Source: Utricularia gibba (taxonomy: Eukaryota > Streptophyta > Magnoliopsida > Lamiales > Lentibulariaceae). From it: 64,000 nucleotides of DNA. Location of the stretch: contig NEEC01000016.1 in the NCBI GenBank assembly GCA_002189035.1, forward strand, positions 744,001 to 808,000, read 5' to 3'. The notes beneath the pieces are model-generated. The model had not been told where the DNA came from. It saw only the letters and a list, made by a program, of their open reading frames with translations, and searched no databases. Positions within the stretch are counted from its first letter, which is position 1. Each line of letters opens with the position of its first letter. Positions 23,401-32,740 of the stretch are shown here, one piece after another. A program made the translations under genes and the position numbers.

Positions 23401-23854
23401 TCAACTTTTGGACAATCCTCTGCATCGTACTACCACCAACGCTAGTACTAGTACCTTCCTCAGCATCGGAACTCGAAACCTCACCGGCATTCCTATAATA
23501 CGCCGAAGCCCGAGACTTGCTATCTACATTTTTCATCGGCGGCGTGGCATTCCAACTATCCAACCAAGAAACCGATGGCCCGGCATTTTTTGGCCGCGGG
23601 AAAAGTTTTTCATCTGTGAAATTCCATTCCTCCCTCTTGCTCCTCCTCAAAAAGTCAAATCTCCTGTGTGGATTCTCCCTTGCGTTCCTGAATTTAGAGA
23701 CAGTGGGCTCGGAGGCGGCACCACGAAATTGCTTCCGGGAATGAAGTGACGAACAGTATCCCAATAACTGCAGCCTCCTTCCATGGAATTCGGGGACCGA
23801 GTCCAGAAAAACACCGCTCTTCGGACAAAGCTGATACCCAGGCATCGCAACCAT
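20409..23854 (-). CDS. CFM3: CRM-domain group II intron splicing factor, CFM3-like
   Basis: Organelle-targeted RNA-binding protein that promotes group II intron splicing with CAF-type partners. Nine exons keep phase: 23854-22952, 22691-22208, 22128-21998, 21843-21493, 21387-21231, 21152-20860, 20771-20712, 20627-20538 and 20465-20409, giving 841 residues. Three CRM domains are visible: about 245-335 ([37 protein letters not shown]), about 430-545 ([37 protein letters not shown]) and about 640-750 ([53 protein letters not shown]). Each has the family GxxG-type loop region. The N terminus is Ser/Arg-rich like a transit peptide. The C-terminal acidic EDDNSEEEDG tail is short. It matches Arabidopsis CFM3A/B (At3g23070/At4g14510 from memory). 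MVAM offers two close in-frame starts; an in-frame stop lies just upstream. Confidence 0.95.
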
Positions 23855-25414
23855 CCTCGTTTCGAATCACTTCCTTGAACCCATCCACTCAAAAATCAAA
23901 TCTTGACAACAAGAATAGATTTTTAGATGAATATACCTCAAAAAAATTTTGGCCAGATGAGGTGAAAATTGTAATGAATTATTAAGAAAATAAATATAAT
24001 AACATAATTTTTTATTGTTTTATTTTACTTCTATGTATCTGATTTTCAATGAAATTATTTATCAAATAATTATATTAAATTTTTAGTTGATTGAAAAATT
24101 ACCTATTTAAATTTAAGGGTGTATTTTGATAACATCACTTCAAGTTACAATCAATATAAATAGTTTGACGTTCAAGTTTTAAAATTACATCATAAATCTT
24201 TTAACTTATTTTTTTTGTAAACAATTTGACTCTAAACTTATAAAATTACATATTTAACTCTTTATATTATTAAAACTAATCTATTTTGATTCTAATGTCA
24301 AAATGTGATATATTGTCTTACTTTTACATCAAAATATAGCATTCAAAATTTCTATTTTTTTAATTGTGATGGTCTTACTCACATCAAACTCCAAATATTA
24401 CAAGATATAAACACAAAATAACATTAACATGATATTGATGAGGTACAAATCAGATATGGTTAATCAATCTGTGAAAATCTATTAAAAGGTGTTCTGATGT
24501 GATAGTGTTGGCCGACATACCGATACGCGCCAGAGACACAATTTGAAAAGTGGGTGAATTATAGCAGAGTAGACGACGATTTTTTGAAAAGCAGGATAGT
24601 AATACCAGCGTAGAAAACAACCGATAATTATAGAAGTTAGGATTCGGTCAAATCGACCTCTCCTATAAGTAGGAGAAATCCTGGACGAAAAAAGGGTTGA
24701 ATCCCTAGCTTTCCAACTAATATTTTCTACTCTCACATCTGTCTAATAAAGATTTTCTTAAACGAGCTCCGATAGTTTCGTGGTTTTCATTGTTTCCACG
24801 TAAAAAATTTCCGCCTCTTTTTATTTCAGTAAACCGCATCAAACAACGCATTCAAACCATACTCAGATCCGATGCATCCGGCCATTTTCACAAAACTGAA
24901 AATCAATTCTGATCTCTGTGTCGATTTTCAACCACAACAAATATCATTCAATTTACTGAACTCTAAAAGTAAATGTAAAAAATACTAACATAAAATTTTG
25001 TTATATTTGAAAATAGTTTACAATATTGTGAATTGATTCATTTTTTAAAAATTTTGAAAATTGTTTAGATAGTCATTGTATGGTTATGAAATTTTGAGGT
25101 TTTTTGTGATTTTAAAACTTAAAAAGTTTAAATTTTTTATGCTGATTAAAAATTGAAGCGTGTTTTTATTATAATTTTATCTTAAATTTAATTAGTTTCT
25201 AAATAAATTATATGACAAAATATACTTTTATTTAATTACAATATATATTATTATATTAATATTTGTGATAATAGATCACTATAGCAACATCATAATATTG
25301 TAAATATTAATTACAATATATGATCTATGTTCCAGCTGAAGGAAAATAGATGATTATAGCAACATCATTAGTGATATATTATTCTTAATGACGATTTATT
25401 GCTCCATAACCAGT
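23855..25414. other. AT-rich intergenic region with one dispersed repeat copy
   Basis: Mostly AT-rich sequence with no coding similarity. It holds copy A of a dispersed repeat (about 24430-24880), described separately. The remainder shows nothing recognisable. Confidence 0.5.
24430..24880 (-). repeat. Dispersed repeat, copy A (inverted relative to copy B)
   Basis: Read on the minus strand, this stretch aligns over about 400 bases with plus-strand 32300-32740. Shared blocks include AAACCACG(A/G)AACTATC (A: near 24765-24790), a GTCGAT(T/C)TGACC block with flanking TTATA (A: near 24645-24665), and CATCAGAACACCTTTTA (A: 24484-24500). Spacing between the blocks is similar in both copies. Divergence is substantial, with many small indels. 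No terminal repeats or target duplications were recognised, so the class (solo LTR, SINE-like or other) is open. Confidence 0.6.
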
Positions 25415-27261
25415 CTACTGTCTCCTCAACAGCAGCGGCGCTCCGTGCTGCGGCTGAATGGTGAAGGCGGCGTACGGCGCGTGCTTGTAACTCGGAGCCA
25501 ATTCGAACGTGAAAGTTCGCAGAAGTTGAGCCAGAAAAGCCTTCCCTTCCAAGAGGGCGAAATGTTGCCCGATGCAGATCCTCGGTCCCCAGCTGAACGG
25601 CATGAACGCCGCCTGGCCGTTAGCCGCCTTCAACACGCCGTCGGCGAATCTATCTGGCTTGAATTCCAGCGCGTCCTCTCCCCAAATATCAGTACGGCGG
25701 TGCAGAAGTGCGACGGGAACCTGTATGTAAACGCCTTTAGGAATCACGAGATCCCCTAATTGCGTCTCCTCCTCCACTACACGGGAAAGCTCCATCACCG
25801 GCGGGTATAATCGGAGCACTTCATGTAAAATCATCGCAACCTGTGAAGAACAATAACCGGATTAACACACTGTGTTGGGCATACACGGAGCAGAGGAGAT
25901 GGATTGTTCCACTTACGATTTTCAGTTGGCTGAGGATGTCACTGCTGAGGATTTTGGCGTCTCCCACGATTTGGAGAACCTCTTCTCTGGCACGAGCTTG
26001 CCAGTCCTGATGAATGGCGAGGATGATCATTGCCCAGACCATGAGATTAGTAGTGGTATCGAAACCAGCAAAGTAGAAAAGCTTGCACTGAGCAATGGCT
26101 TCTTCAACGACCCTCCTGCGATCCCTGTTGCTTATTTGCTTTCCTGGTGCATACAGTTCATCAAGGAATAGATCAAACAAGTCCTTTTCTTCATTGTGAA
26201 TCCCTTCACTCCGATCCTTGAGACGCTGGTTAATCATCTTGGTGAAGGATTGTCTCACTTCCTTCTCCATTTGTTTCGCTTTCCATTTCGTTTTTGATGG
26301 CAGGTACCTGAGGAAAAAAGGGTGGTCAGTTTCTTCACATTTCTGGGCGTTGGCTAAATCAATTCTGCTTACTCTGCGCCAGGGAAATTGAAGGGCTTGG
26401 AAGCAGTATCAGTCATGATGGTGAGGTCTCTGAGGTACAAGAAGTTCCTTCTCATTTCATCGTTAAATGGAGTGTGGAACAGAGACTGAGTCACCATGGA
26501 ACCACTGATCTCTTCAAGGTAATGTAAAACATCCACTACACCTGAACCATCTTCAGCCATTTTGTTCTTCCATTGGTTCAGAACCTTCTCAGTGCACTCT
26601 TGCATCAATGGGACCATTCTCTGTGGGGGAGAAATATAGTTGGTTCTTTCTCTTTTTCCAGGAAATTACAGATCTGGGAATGAGATTTTACCTTCAATTT
26701 TTCCAAATGAAACGCAGGGTTAAGCTTCGCCCGCGACCTGCTCCACTCATCCCCTTCAAAGTAAACAAGGCCGCCGATAGCAAGCCGGATAAGCTTGTTT
26801 GCAACCCTGAAACTCTTCTGGAAATTTCTGTGCTTGATCAGCACGCTCCTCATCAGCTCCGGCTCCGATATGATGATCCGCGCAGTCGGGCCGATCCAGG
26901 CGAAGGCGTTTGTTCCTGTGAAGCAAACAAACCAGCAACTTCAGTTGAGTTCTGAGTTCATAAGCAGAATCAAAAGTTAACCAACCACAAACTCACCATA
27001 TGTTTTCACTGTCTTCTCAATGAAGGGCATGACCCGGGAAGTAATATCATCCAACGGACCGATCGTCGTCGAGTTCGCCTTACCGTACATGTCCGCTATC
27101 TCCCCCGCATCGCCGACGAGAAACCGGTAGGGGTTGCCTTTCAAGCCCTGGCGGCGGAGAAACCGCTCCATACGGCGGGGCTCCAGCCACGCCCAGCTCA
27201 AGAGCTGCCATACCCATACTGCAAGTATGCAGAGAAGGGAGTAGAACAAGTAAGCCCACAT
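25415..27261 (-). CDS. Cytochrome P450, CYP72 clan (CYP72A/CYP749-like)
   Basis: Microsomal haem-thiolate monooxygenase; CYP72-clan members act on terpenoids, hormones and fatty acids, and the substrate here is unknown. Exons 27261-26997, 26915-26692, 26620-26373, 26307-25917 and 25840-25415 keep phase and give 517 residues. An N-terminal membrane anchor is at about 2-25. The clan motif [17 protein letters not shown] follows. Also visible: oxygen-binding I-helix AGFDTTT (about 326-332), ExxR as EVLR (384-387), KPDRF (438-442) and the haem loop [10 protein letters not shown] (459-468, Cys466). All catalytic residues are present, so it should be active. A TATA-like CATATAAAG lies at about 27300-27308. 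The start is the ATG at 27261; the leading TTG-CAT codons before it are not needed. A broken copy of its first two exons lies 1.6 kb upstream. Confidence 0.93.
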
Positions 27262-27309
27262 ATGCAAGTCGCAGAGTACTCAATCAGCGAACCTCTGTCT
27301 TTATATGAG

Positions 27310-28060
27310 AAGATCTGTACGGAGATGTGTGTGGTCATTTTATAATGCGCTGCGAACACGAGATCCACGGACGAGATCCTTTTTACTTACGTTGGGAAGG
27401 CGCACTCCACTCCATTGTTCTGCGCTTGAGCTGTCAACTTCCATGCTTTCGTGTCGGAGTGCAGGTGCTGGAATCTTCGTACCGGCCTCGTTGCTGCCGG
27501 TGCTGGTGCTCACACGTGGCCCAATTTGGCGCGCTACCTAACTCCATCAAAAGGTATGCCGCACATCAAAATAGAAAAATATTTAAGTATTATTTTTGAA
27601 AATTTTTAAAATCTATTTTTACTTTTTAAAAATAAAAATAATTTTGAATTCTATCAAAAATATTTTAAACTTTATACTAAAAAAATTATTTTTGTAAAAG
27701 TAAATAGTTAGTTAATTTTAATTATTTTTTAAATTAATTTTAAAAAATAAAAACAGTTTTCAAAAATTTTCCAGAACATTGCTTTATATTAGAAATATGG
27801 TTATCTTTGATGGAACTGTCTCGAAAATTAGTCAATCTTTGATGAATTATGTGAAGAAATTGGTCGTCTCATGTGTCAAAATAGAGTGAAAATGTGGCAA
27901 TGACCCGATACCCCATCATTTGAAAAAAAAAAAAAAAAGAATACTAATTGTTGAACCCAACTTTATTTTCTGATTGGAGCTGTGTTTAGAAATCAACATT
28001 TCAAAGTGGACTGGAATGGGACTGGTGTGGTTCAAAACCGTTGACCGGTCAAATACGATT
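27310..28060. other. Intergenic region upstream of the P450 gene
   Basis: P450 promoter region followed by AT-rich sequence from about 27580. A poly-A run sits near 27924. Nothing else recognisable. Confidence 0.4.
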
Positions 28061-28063
28061 TTG

Positions 28064-28371
28064 ATCCATCAAATCCGAATTAATTATAAAATATTATAAC
28101 TTTAAAAAGTAAATTAAATATTAATAATATAATGAATATATTAATTTTTAATAAAAAATGTCATGTGTATTTTTAGTAATATGAATATAAATATTGAAGT
28201 ATTTTACATTTTGACCAGTCAAACCTGAATTAATTACAAAATATTATAACATTAAAAAGTATATTTAATCTTAATAAATAATAATATAAATGAATATATT
28301 AATTTTTAATAATAAATGTCAGGTGTATTTTCATTAATATAAATGTAAATATTGAAATATTTTATCTATTG
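28064..28371. repeat. Two imperfect tandem copies of a ~150-bp AT-rich unit
   Basis: The block beginning CCATCAAATCCGAATTAATT at 28064 recurs from about 28215 as CCAGTCAAACCTGAATTAATT. Both copies continue through AAAATATTATAAC, AATGAATATATTAATTTTTA, AAATGTCA(T/G)GTGTATTTT and AAATATTGAA(G/A)TATTTTA in the same order. Each copy is about 150 bases. It may extend slightly upstream into TTGACCGGTCAAAT at about 28039. Confidence 0.7.
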
Positions 28372-28859
28372 AATAAATAAAATCACATTAACTATAATTT
28401 ACACATTGATTTTTATATATAAATATCATTACCCAAAATGATTATAATTTTTTTCAATAACACCAAATAACACAATGATCAAATTGAAATATATTTTAAA
28501 GTAAAATTCTTAATAAACATAAATAAATCTCTTACATTATATCCATATCCTATCTTTTTTATTTAAAAATTAAAATTTGAGATTAAAATAATTAAATTTT
28601 CAGATTAAAAAAGTTTTATATTCATAACCGGTATTCGGATATCCGGTTAACCGATAACTTCTAAAAAATGGGTCTGAGTCAATCGGCCGAGCTGAAAATA
28701 TAGATTTGCAGTTGTTGGGCGACGACGGCGAGCCCAAGCGCCACCTCCAACCCAGTTGCGCATGGCCTGCGGAATGCTGCAGCCTGCGAACTGGAATGGG
28801 TAAAGCCTCGCTCTCGCCTTTCTCCGTTCGTCTCCCTCCTTGCGCCAATGCCGCCACCA

Positions 28860-29165
28860 ACTACCAGTCGAATGATTCCGTTTCTGTGGCTGAATCTGTC
28901 TCGCTCCTCACTAGCTTTGCCGATCCAAGCATGGGCTTTTCGCCCCAGTGAAGTAAACAGAACCAGATCAAATCAACCATATGCTAGAACTATATCGTCG
29001 TGTGGTGTGCCGACAACAGTTAAGTTCTCCTTGCCGTAGGTTTCATTTGCATCGCCGACCAGAAACCGGTGGGAGTGTTCCTTGGCGGAGATACCTAACC
29101 TACCTCTCCATACGGCGGGGCTCCAGCCATGCCAAGCTCAAGATTTGCCACACCTACAGGCCATG
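28860..29165 (-). pseudogene. Truncated tandem copy of the CYP72-clan P450 (exons 1-2)
   Basis: On the minus strand, 29010-29160 aligns with exon 1 of the neighbouring P450 (27075-27215); the stretch CTCCATACGGCGGGGCTCCA is identical in both, and GCATCGCCGAC(C/G)AGAAACCGGT is near-identical. 28880-28965 aligns with the start of exon 2 and its splice acceptor (TTCTGTG, CGCTCCTCA, GCCGATCCA, GTGAAG(T/C)AAACA in order), and CACCATATG/CAACCATATG marks the exon 1 donor. The exon order and strand equal those of the functional gene. Small indels and substitutions destroy the frame, and exons 3-5 are not seen. It is a decayed partial tandem duplicate. Confidence 0.75.
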
Positions 29166-30043
29166 TTCAATCAATCGGCTCCGAATGCGAGTCCGCCATC
29201 AGGTTTGGTGACTGGTATTAGTGTTTCGGTGGAAACAAGTAGCTTGAAGAGCAGGGGTTGTTGAATAATATTTGGAGAAAGAGATATGGATGTCGTTGTT
29301 GTTCACTTTTTTGGAAAAGAGAAGCATGTTGCTTCAGATACATGAGTTGGTACTTATAGGAAATAAACTAGCCGTTGTTGCGTCGTCTAGCTACTGTCAG
29401 ATTTCTCCTGCATACTTGCTTGTTTCATCCGTCTTACTTCACATGGGCTGCTGGGCAGATCAGTACCACGGATGGGCCTTGAATCGGGCTTTTGTGCTGG
29501 CGGGGTCCAATACATTGAGACTGAAGGGCCTTTTGTATCAGCAGCCCTGTCGCCTCCTCTCACCAAGTCCTTTGATTCTAGTTCATTCTCCCGCGACATC
29601 TCAGCATCTTCTCGCAGATTTCTGGTTTGGCATCCTATGATTCTCGGCCGGGTCTTCTTTTCTCCATCATTCACCAACAACTGCTGCCATGGAGTGAGAT
29701 TCTTTGACGATCTCCAAGCTCAGAAATTCATATATTTCTTGTTTAAGTTTACAGGTTGTGACCCCCGGTTTGAAACCACCAGACAAATGGATGTTCATTC
29801 ATCTGATGTAAGGACTTCCAAGTGAACTGTTGCCGAGGAGCCTCCAGTCCAGTCCTCACCATGATTTCAGTTGGTATGGAGTGGTACATTATGTGAGAAA
29901 GGCAGCAGCTTTTTTATTACTACCAGAAAACAATGAAGAGGATGATGAAGTTTGATTATACAAGTCACAGGGTAGCATGTCTTCTTCACAGCTTGTCTGA
30001 AGCTTCATGCCTTGCTGGCTTCTGTAGTCGAGGGGATGAAGCT
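29166..30043. other. Unassigned stretch between P450 pseudogene and CIPK gene
   Basis: Moderately GC-rich in places, with open frames on both strands (for example 29472-29825 on plus and 29680-29387 on minus), none of which I recognise. It may include further decayed sequence and the CIPK 3'-UTR near 30000. No function is proposed. Confidence 0.3.
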
Positions 30044-31326
30044 TCAATTCACCCATGAAAGTGCAATGCCATCAAGCTTGCGTTTCATTTCCTCCCTCTG
30101 AAACTCAACTCCACAGCCATTGAATTTGAGCTCAACGAAGCAGAGTTCTACGCTCATTTCCCATATCTCCATAGCCAGATGAACTCCTCCATTCACCATT
30201 CTGATCTCCCCACGCTTGTCCATCTGTGTTCTGTACCCCAATTCGCCCCCAGCTTGCATCACCTTCTCTTTGATGTCACACACCCTCTGTACACTTGTAA
30301 ACTTCATCTCCTTCATGAACTCGTCGTTCTCGAAAAGACCTGATAGATTCAGCCCACAAGACAGAGAAATTATGTCGAAAGCTGTAGGCGTTCTAGGAGA
30401 AGACACCTCTGATTCGAGGTAGCTCTGTGAATCGGTGCTCAGATTTGGAAGGGAAAACGATTTCTTGAACCAAGAATGCTTCATCACGTCACCAAGACTT
30501 AATCTTGTATCTGGGTTTGGATCCATGAGTCTCTGTATCAAGTTCTTGGCCGATTTGGATACCCAATCGGGGATATCGAATGCACGGCGGTACATTGCTT
30601 TGTACATTTGCGGTAAGTTGCTGTCGTCGAAAGGGAGGCGACCCACCAAGAAAACGTAGAGGAGAACTCCGCAAGACCACGCGTCGGCCTTTTCTCCGTC
30701 GTACCCTTTCCGATGCGCCACCTCCGGCGCGCTATAGGCCGGTGTTCCGCACGCGGTGTGCAAAAGTCCGTCCTTTTCTGCTCCGGAAGCGCGGAGAGCC
30801 CGAAGTCTGTGATTTTGACCGTCCCATTCCGATCTAGGAGAAGATTCTGCGGCTTGATATCGCGGTGAGCGATTCCGTTCTGATGGCAGAAACGGAGGGC
30901 GGAGACAACCTGTTGAAAGTACCTCCGTGCCGCCGGTTCCGTGAACCTACGGAGGCGGTAGAGCTTGGCGAAGAGCTCGCCCCCCTCGGCCAGCTCCATA
31001 ACGAGATAGATTTTCGATTTGGTGGCCATCACCTCGTGGAGCTTTAAAATATTAGGGTGGTGCTGAAGGCGGCGCATCGCGGAGACCTCCCGTGTGATCA
31101 CCGACTCCATGACGGCGCCGATTGCAGATCCCTTGTCGATAACCTTGATCGCCACCACAGAGTCACCATTCTCCAGAGACGTCCCCAGGTACACTTTGGC
31201 GAAGCTACCCCGGCCTAGCATCCGCCCAAGCCGGTACCTTTCGAGGATGATAGACCCGCTTCCACCCCCGGAGCTGGTAGTTCGCCTGAGCTTCTCAGCG
31301 GCGGGCTGAGGACTCCTGTGGGCCAT
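30044..31326 (-). CDS. CBL-interacting protein kinase, CIPK4/CIPK7 type, with one apparent frameshift
   Basis: SnRK3 kinase activated by calcium-bound CBL proteins. Intronless, about 427 residues if the break is ignored. From ATG 31326: glycine loop [10 protein letters not shown], Lys in VVAIKVIDK, catalytic [14 protein letters not shown] in [12 protein letters not shown]. The frame breaks at about 30770 and resumes one base shifted with [15 protein letters not shown]. The rest follows intact: [20 protein letters not shown], the NAF/FISL motif [19 protein letters not shown], and a PPI-like C-terminal domain ending ALSWVN. TAF in place of NAF and the C-terminal sequence fit the CIPK4/7 subgroup. 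The break lies inside AGAAAAGGACGGAC and is equivalent to one missing base. Both sides are otherwise free of damage, so an assembly error is as likely as a real pseudogene. Confidence 0.9.
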
Positions 31327-32290
31327 CCCTGCAACCCCAATCTTCCTCCAGTGATAGATATCCGCAGTTGGCTTCTTAGTTCTTATACACACCCAAAAAA
31401 TCAGCCCGCCGGCTCGCGAGTCGCGCAGCAAGACCAGATGTGGCGATCTTGGCCTATTCCCGGGGATCCCATCTCGCCGAATATTCCTCACCAGTAAAGA
31501 ATAAAACACCTCTCTATTCCGTTCAGGTTAAAAACCCCAAATCAAATCAGGGATCTCCAAATCCCTTTTCAAGCATCATCAGCAGGACATGTATTCTTGC
31601 CCTCCACACGATCTTTCGAGGTTTGGGATTCTGGGAAACAGACAATCGATCCTTGTCGTGTATATTGTATACGGCAGTATCCAGGAAGGGGTCGACCACT
31701 CACGCCTGGTGTTACTCAAATTAATGCCGACCAGTTCAGCCATCCATCACGCCAGCTAAAGCCGGTCAACTTCGGACCACCGTGCCAACATAGAACTATG
31801 TTTTATTACAAATTTGGTTGATGTACTTTGAGTTTGTGAAAAAATTGGACACTTTATGTGTAAAATTTTGATCTGAGATATAAATTTACAATGTCTATTT
31901 TTCTAAATGATTCTACGGGACTCAGGCTTCTCTCAAACTTGCCTCCATTCTGGTCCTCTAGCACTCTAAAACCAATATTTTAAAAATGAGTTAAGATTTA
32001 AAGATGAATTTGATTTGAATCATCTTTAAAATTGAATTTAATAATTTTAATCATATTTTAAAATATTTTTAAAATATTTTTAAAATATATACATTATAAT
32101 TTAAATAAATTAAAAGGTTTCAAGATCTAAATCATGCAAATTTAGAGTAAACTATATCTAACCACGAATTAAACTTGTTTGATTTATGGTATTATATAAG
32201 TTTAAAATTAATATTATAAATGTTGTAGTCAAGAATCTTCAGAAGGGCGGAGACTAATTTTCGGTTTAAGGATACCGCTGAACGCGTCCT
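31327..32290. other. CIPK upstream region and AT-rich intergenic DNA
   Basis: The first 300-400 bases are the likely CIPK leader and promoter. The rest is AT-rich with no recognised feature. Confidence 0.4.
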
Positions 32291-32299
32291 ATCCAATTT

Positions 32300-32740
32300 A
32301 GATTTTAAAGGGTTGAGTGTTGTGATGCGATCGACATAAATGAAAAAAGATAAGCGTTTTAATGTGTAAACCGTCGAATAACGGAAAAACCACGGAACTA
32401 TCAAGGGCTTGTCGTAAAATGGTTTTACTAGATAGGGGTGAGGAAAAGATACAAGTTTCTTATATTTATAAAAGAAGTCGATCTGACCAAATTATAAATT
32501 CTGTAGTTGTCGGTTACTTTTTATACTTCTGTTTGTACTATGGTTCTGCTTTCAGATAATTGCGACTGTTCTGCCATCACCATAATTCGGTTACTTTTAA
32601 GACTGTTCAAAACGGCCATTACTGACAAACTCTGACAATCATTGGTCTGTCGTCTTGCGCCAATCCATCAGAACACCTTTTAGCTACTTTTCAATAGTCG
32701 ATTACCTCATTTCGATTTAGACTCTATCAATAAATTATAA
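32300..32740 (+). repeat. Dispersed repeat, copy B
   Basis: Plus-strand counterpart of the minus-strand repeat at 24430-24880. Shared blocks in the same order: TGATGCGATCGACATAAATG-type start (about 32319-32341), AAAACCACGGAACTATC (32385-32401), GTCGATCTGACC (32478-32489), GTTGTCGGTTACTTTTTA (about 32506-32523), and CATCAGAACACCTTTTAGCTA (32667-32687). Ends are not defined. The short open frame at 32362-32559 is probably spurious. Confidence 0.6.

Noticed and set aside
28700-28860. GC-rich open frame starting GDDGEPKRHLQPSCAWPAEC
   Set aside because: Not recognisable as a protein and borders the P450 relic; could be more decayed P450 or other sequence, but alignment by eye was not convincing.
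29272-29825. Overlapping open frames on both strands upstream of the CIPK gene
   Set aside because: No recognisable domain, no clear splice structure and no codon pattern favouring one strand; left as unassigned sequence.
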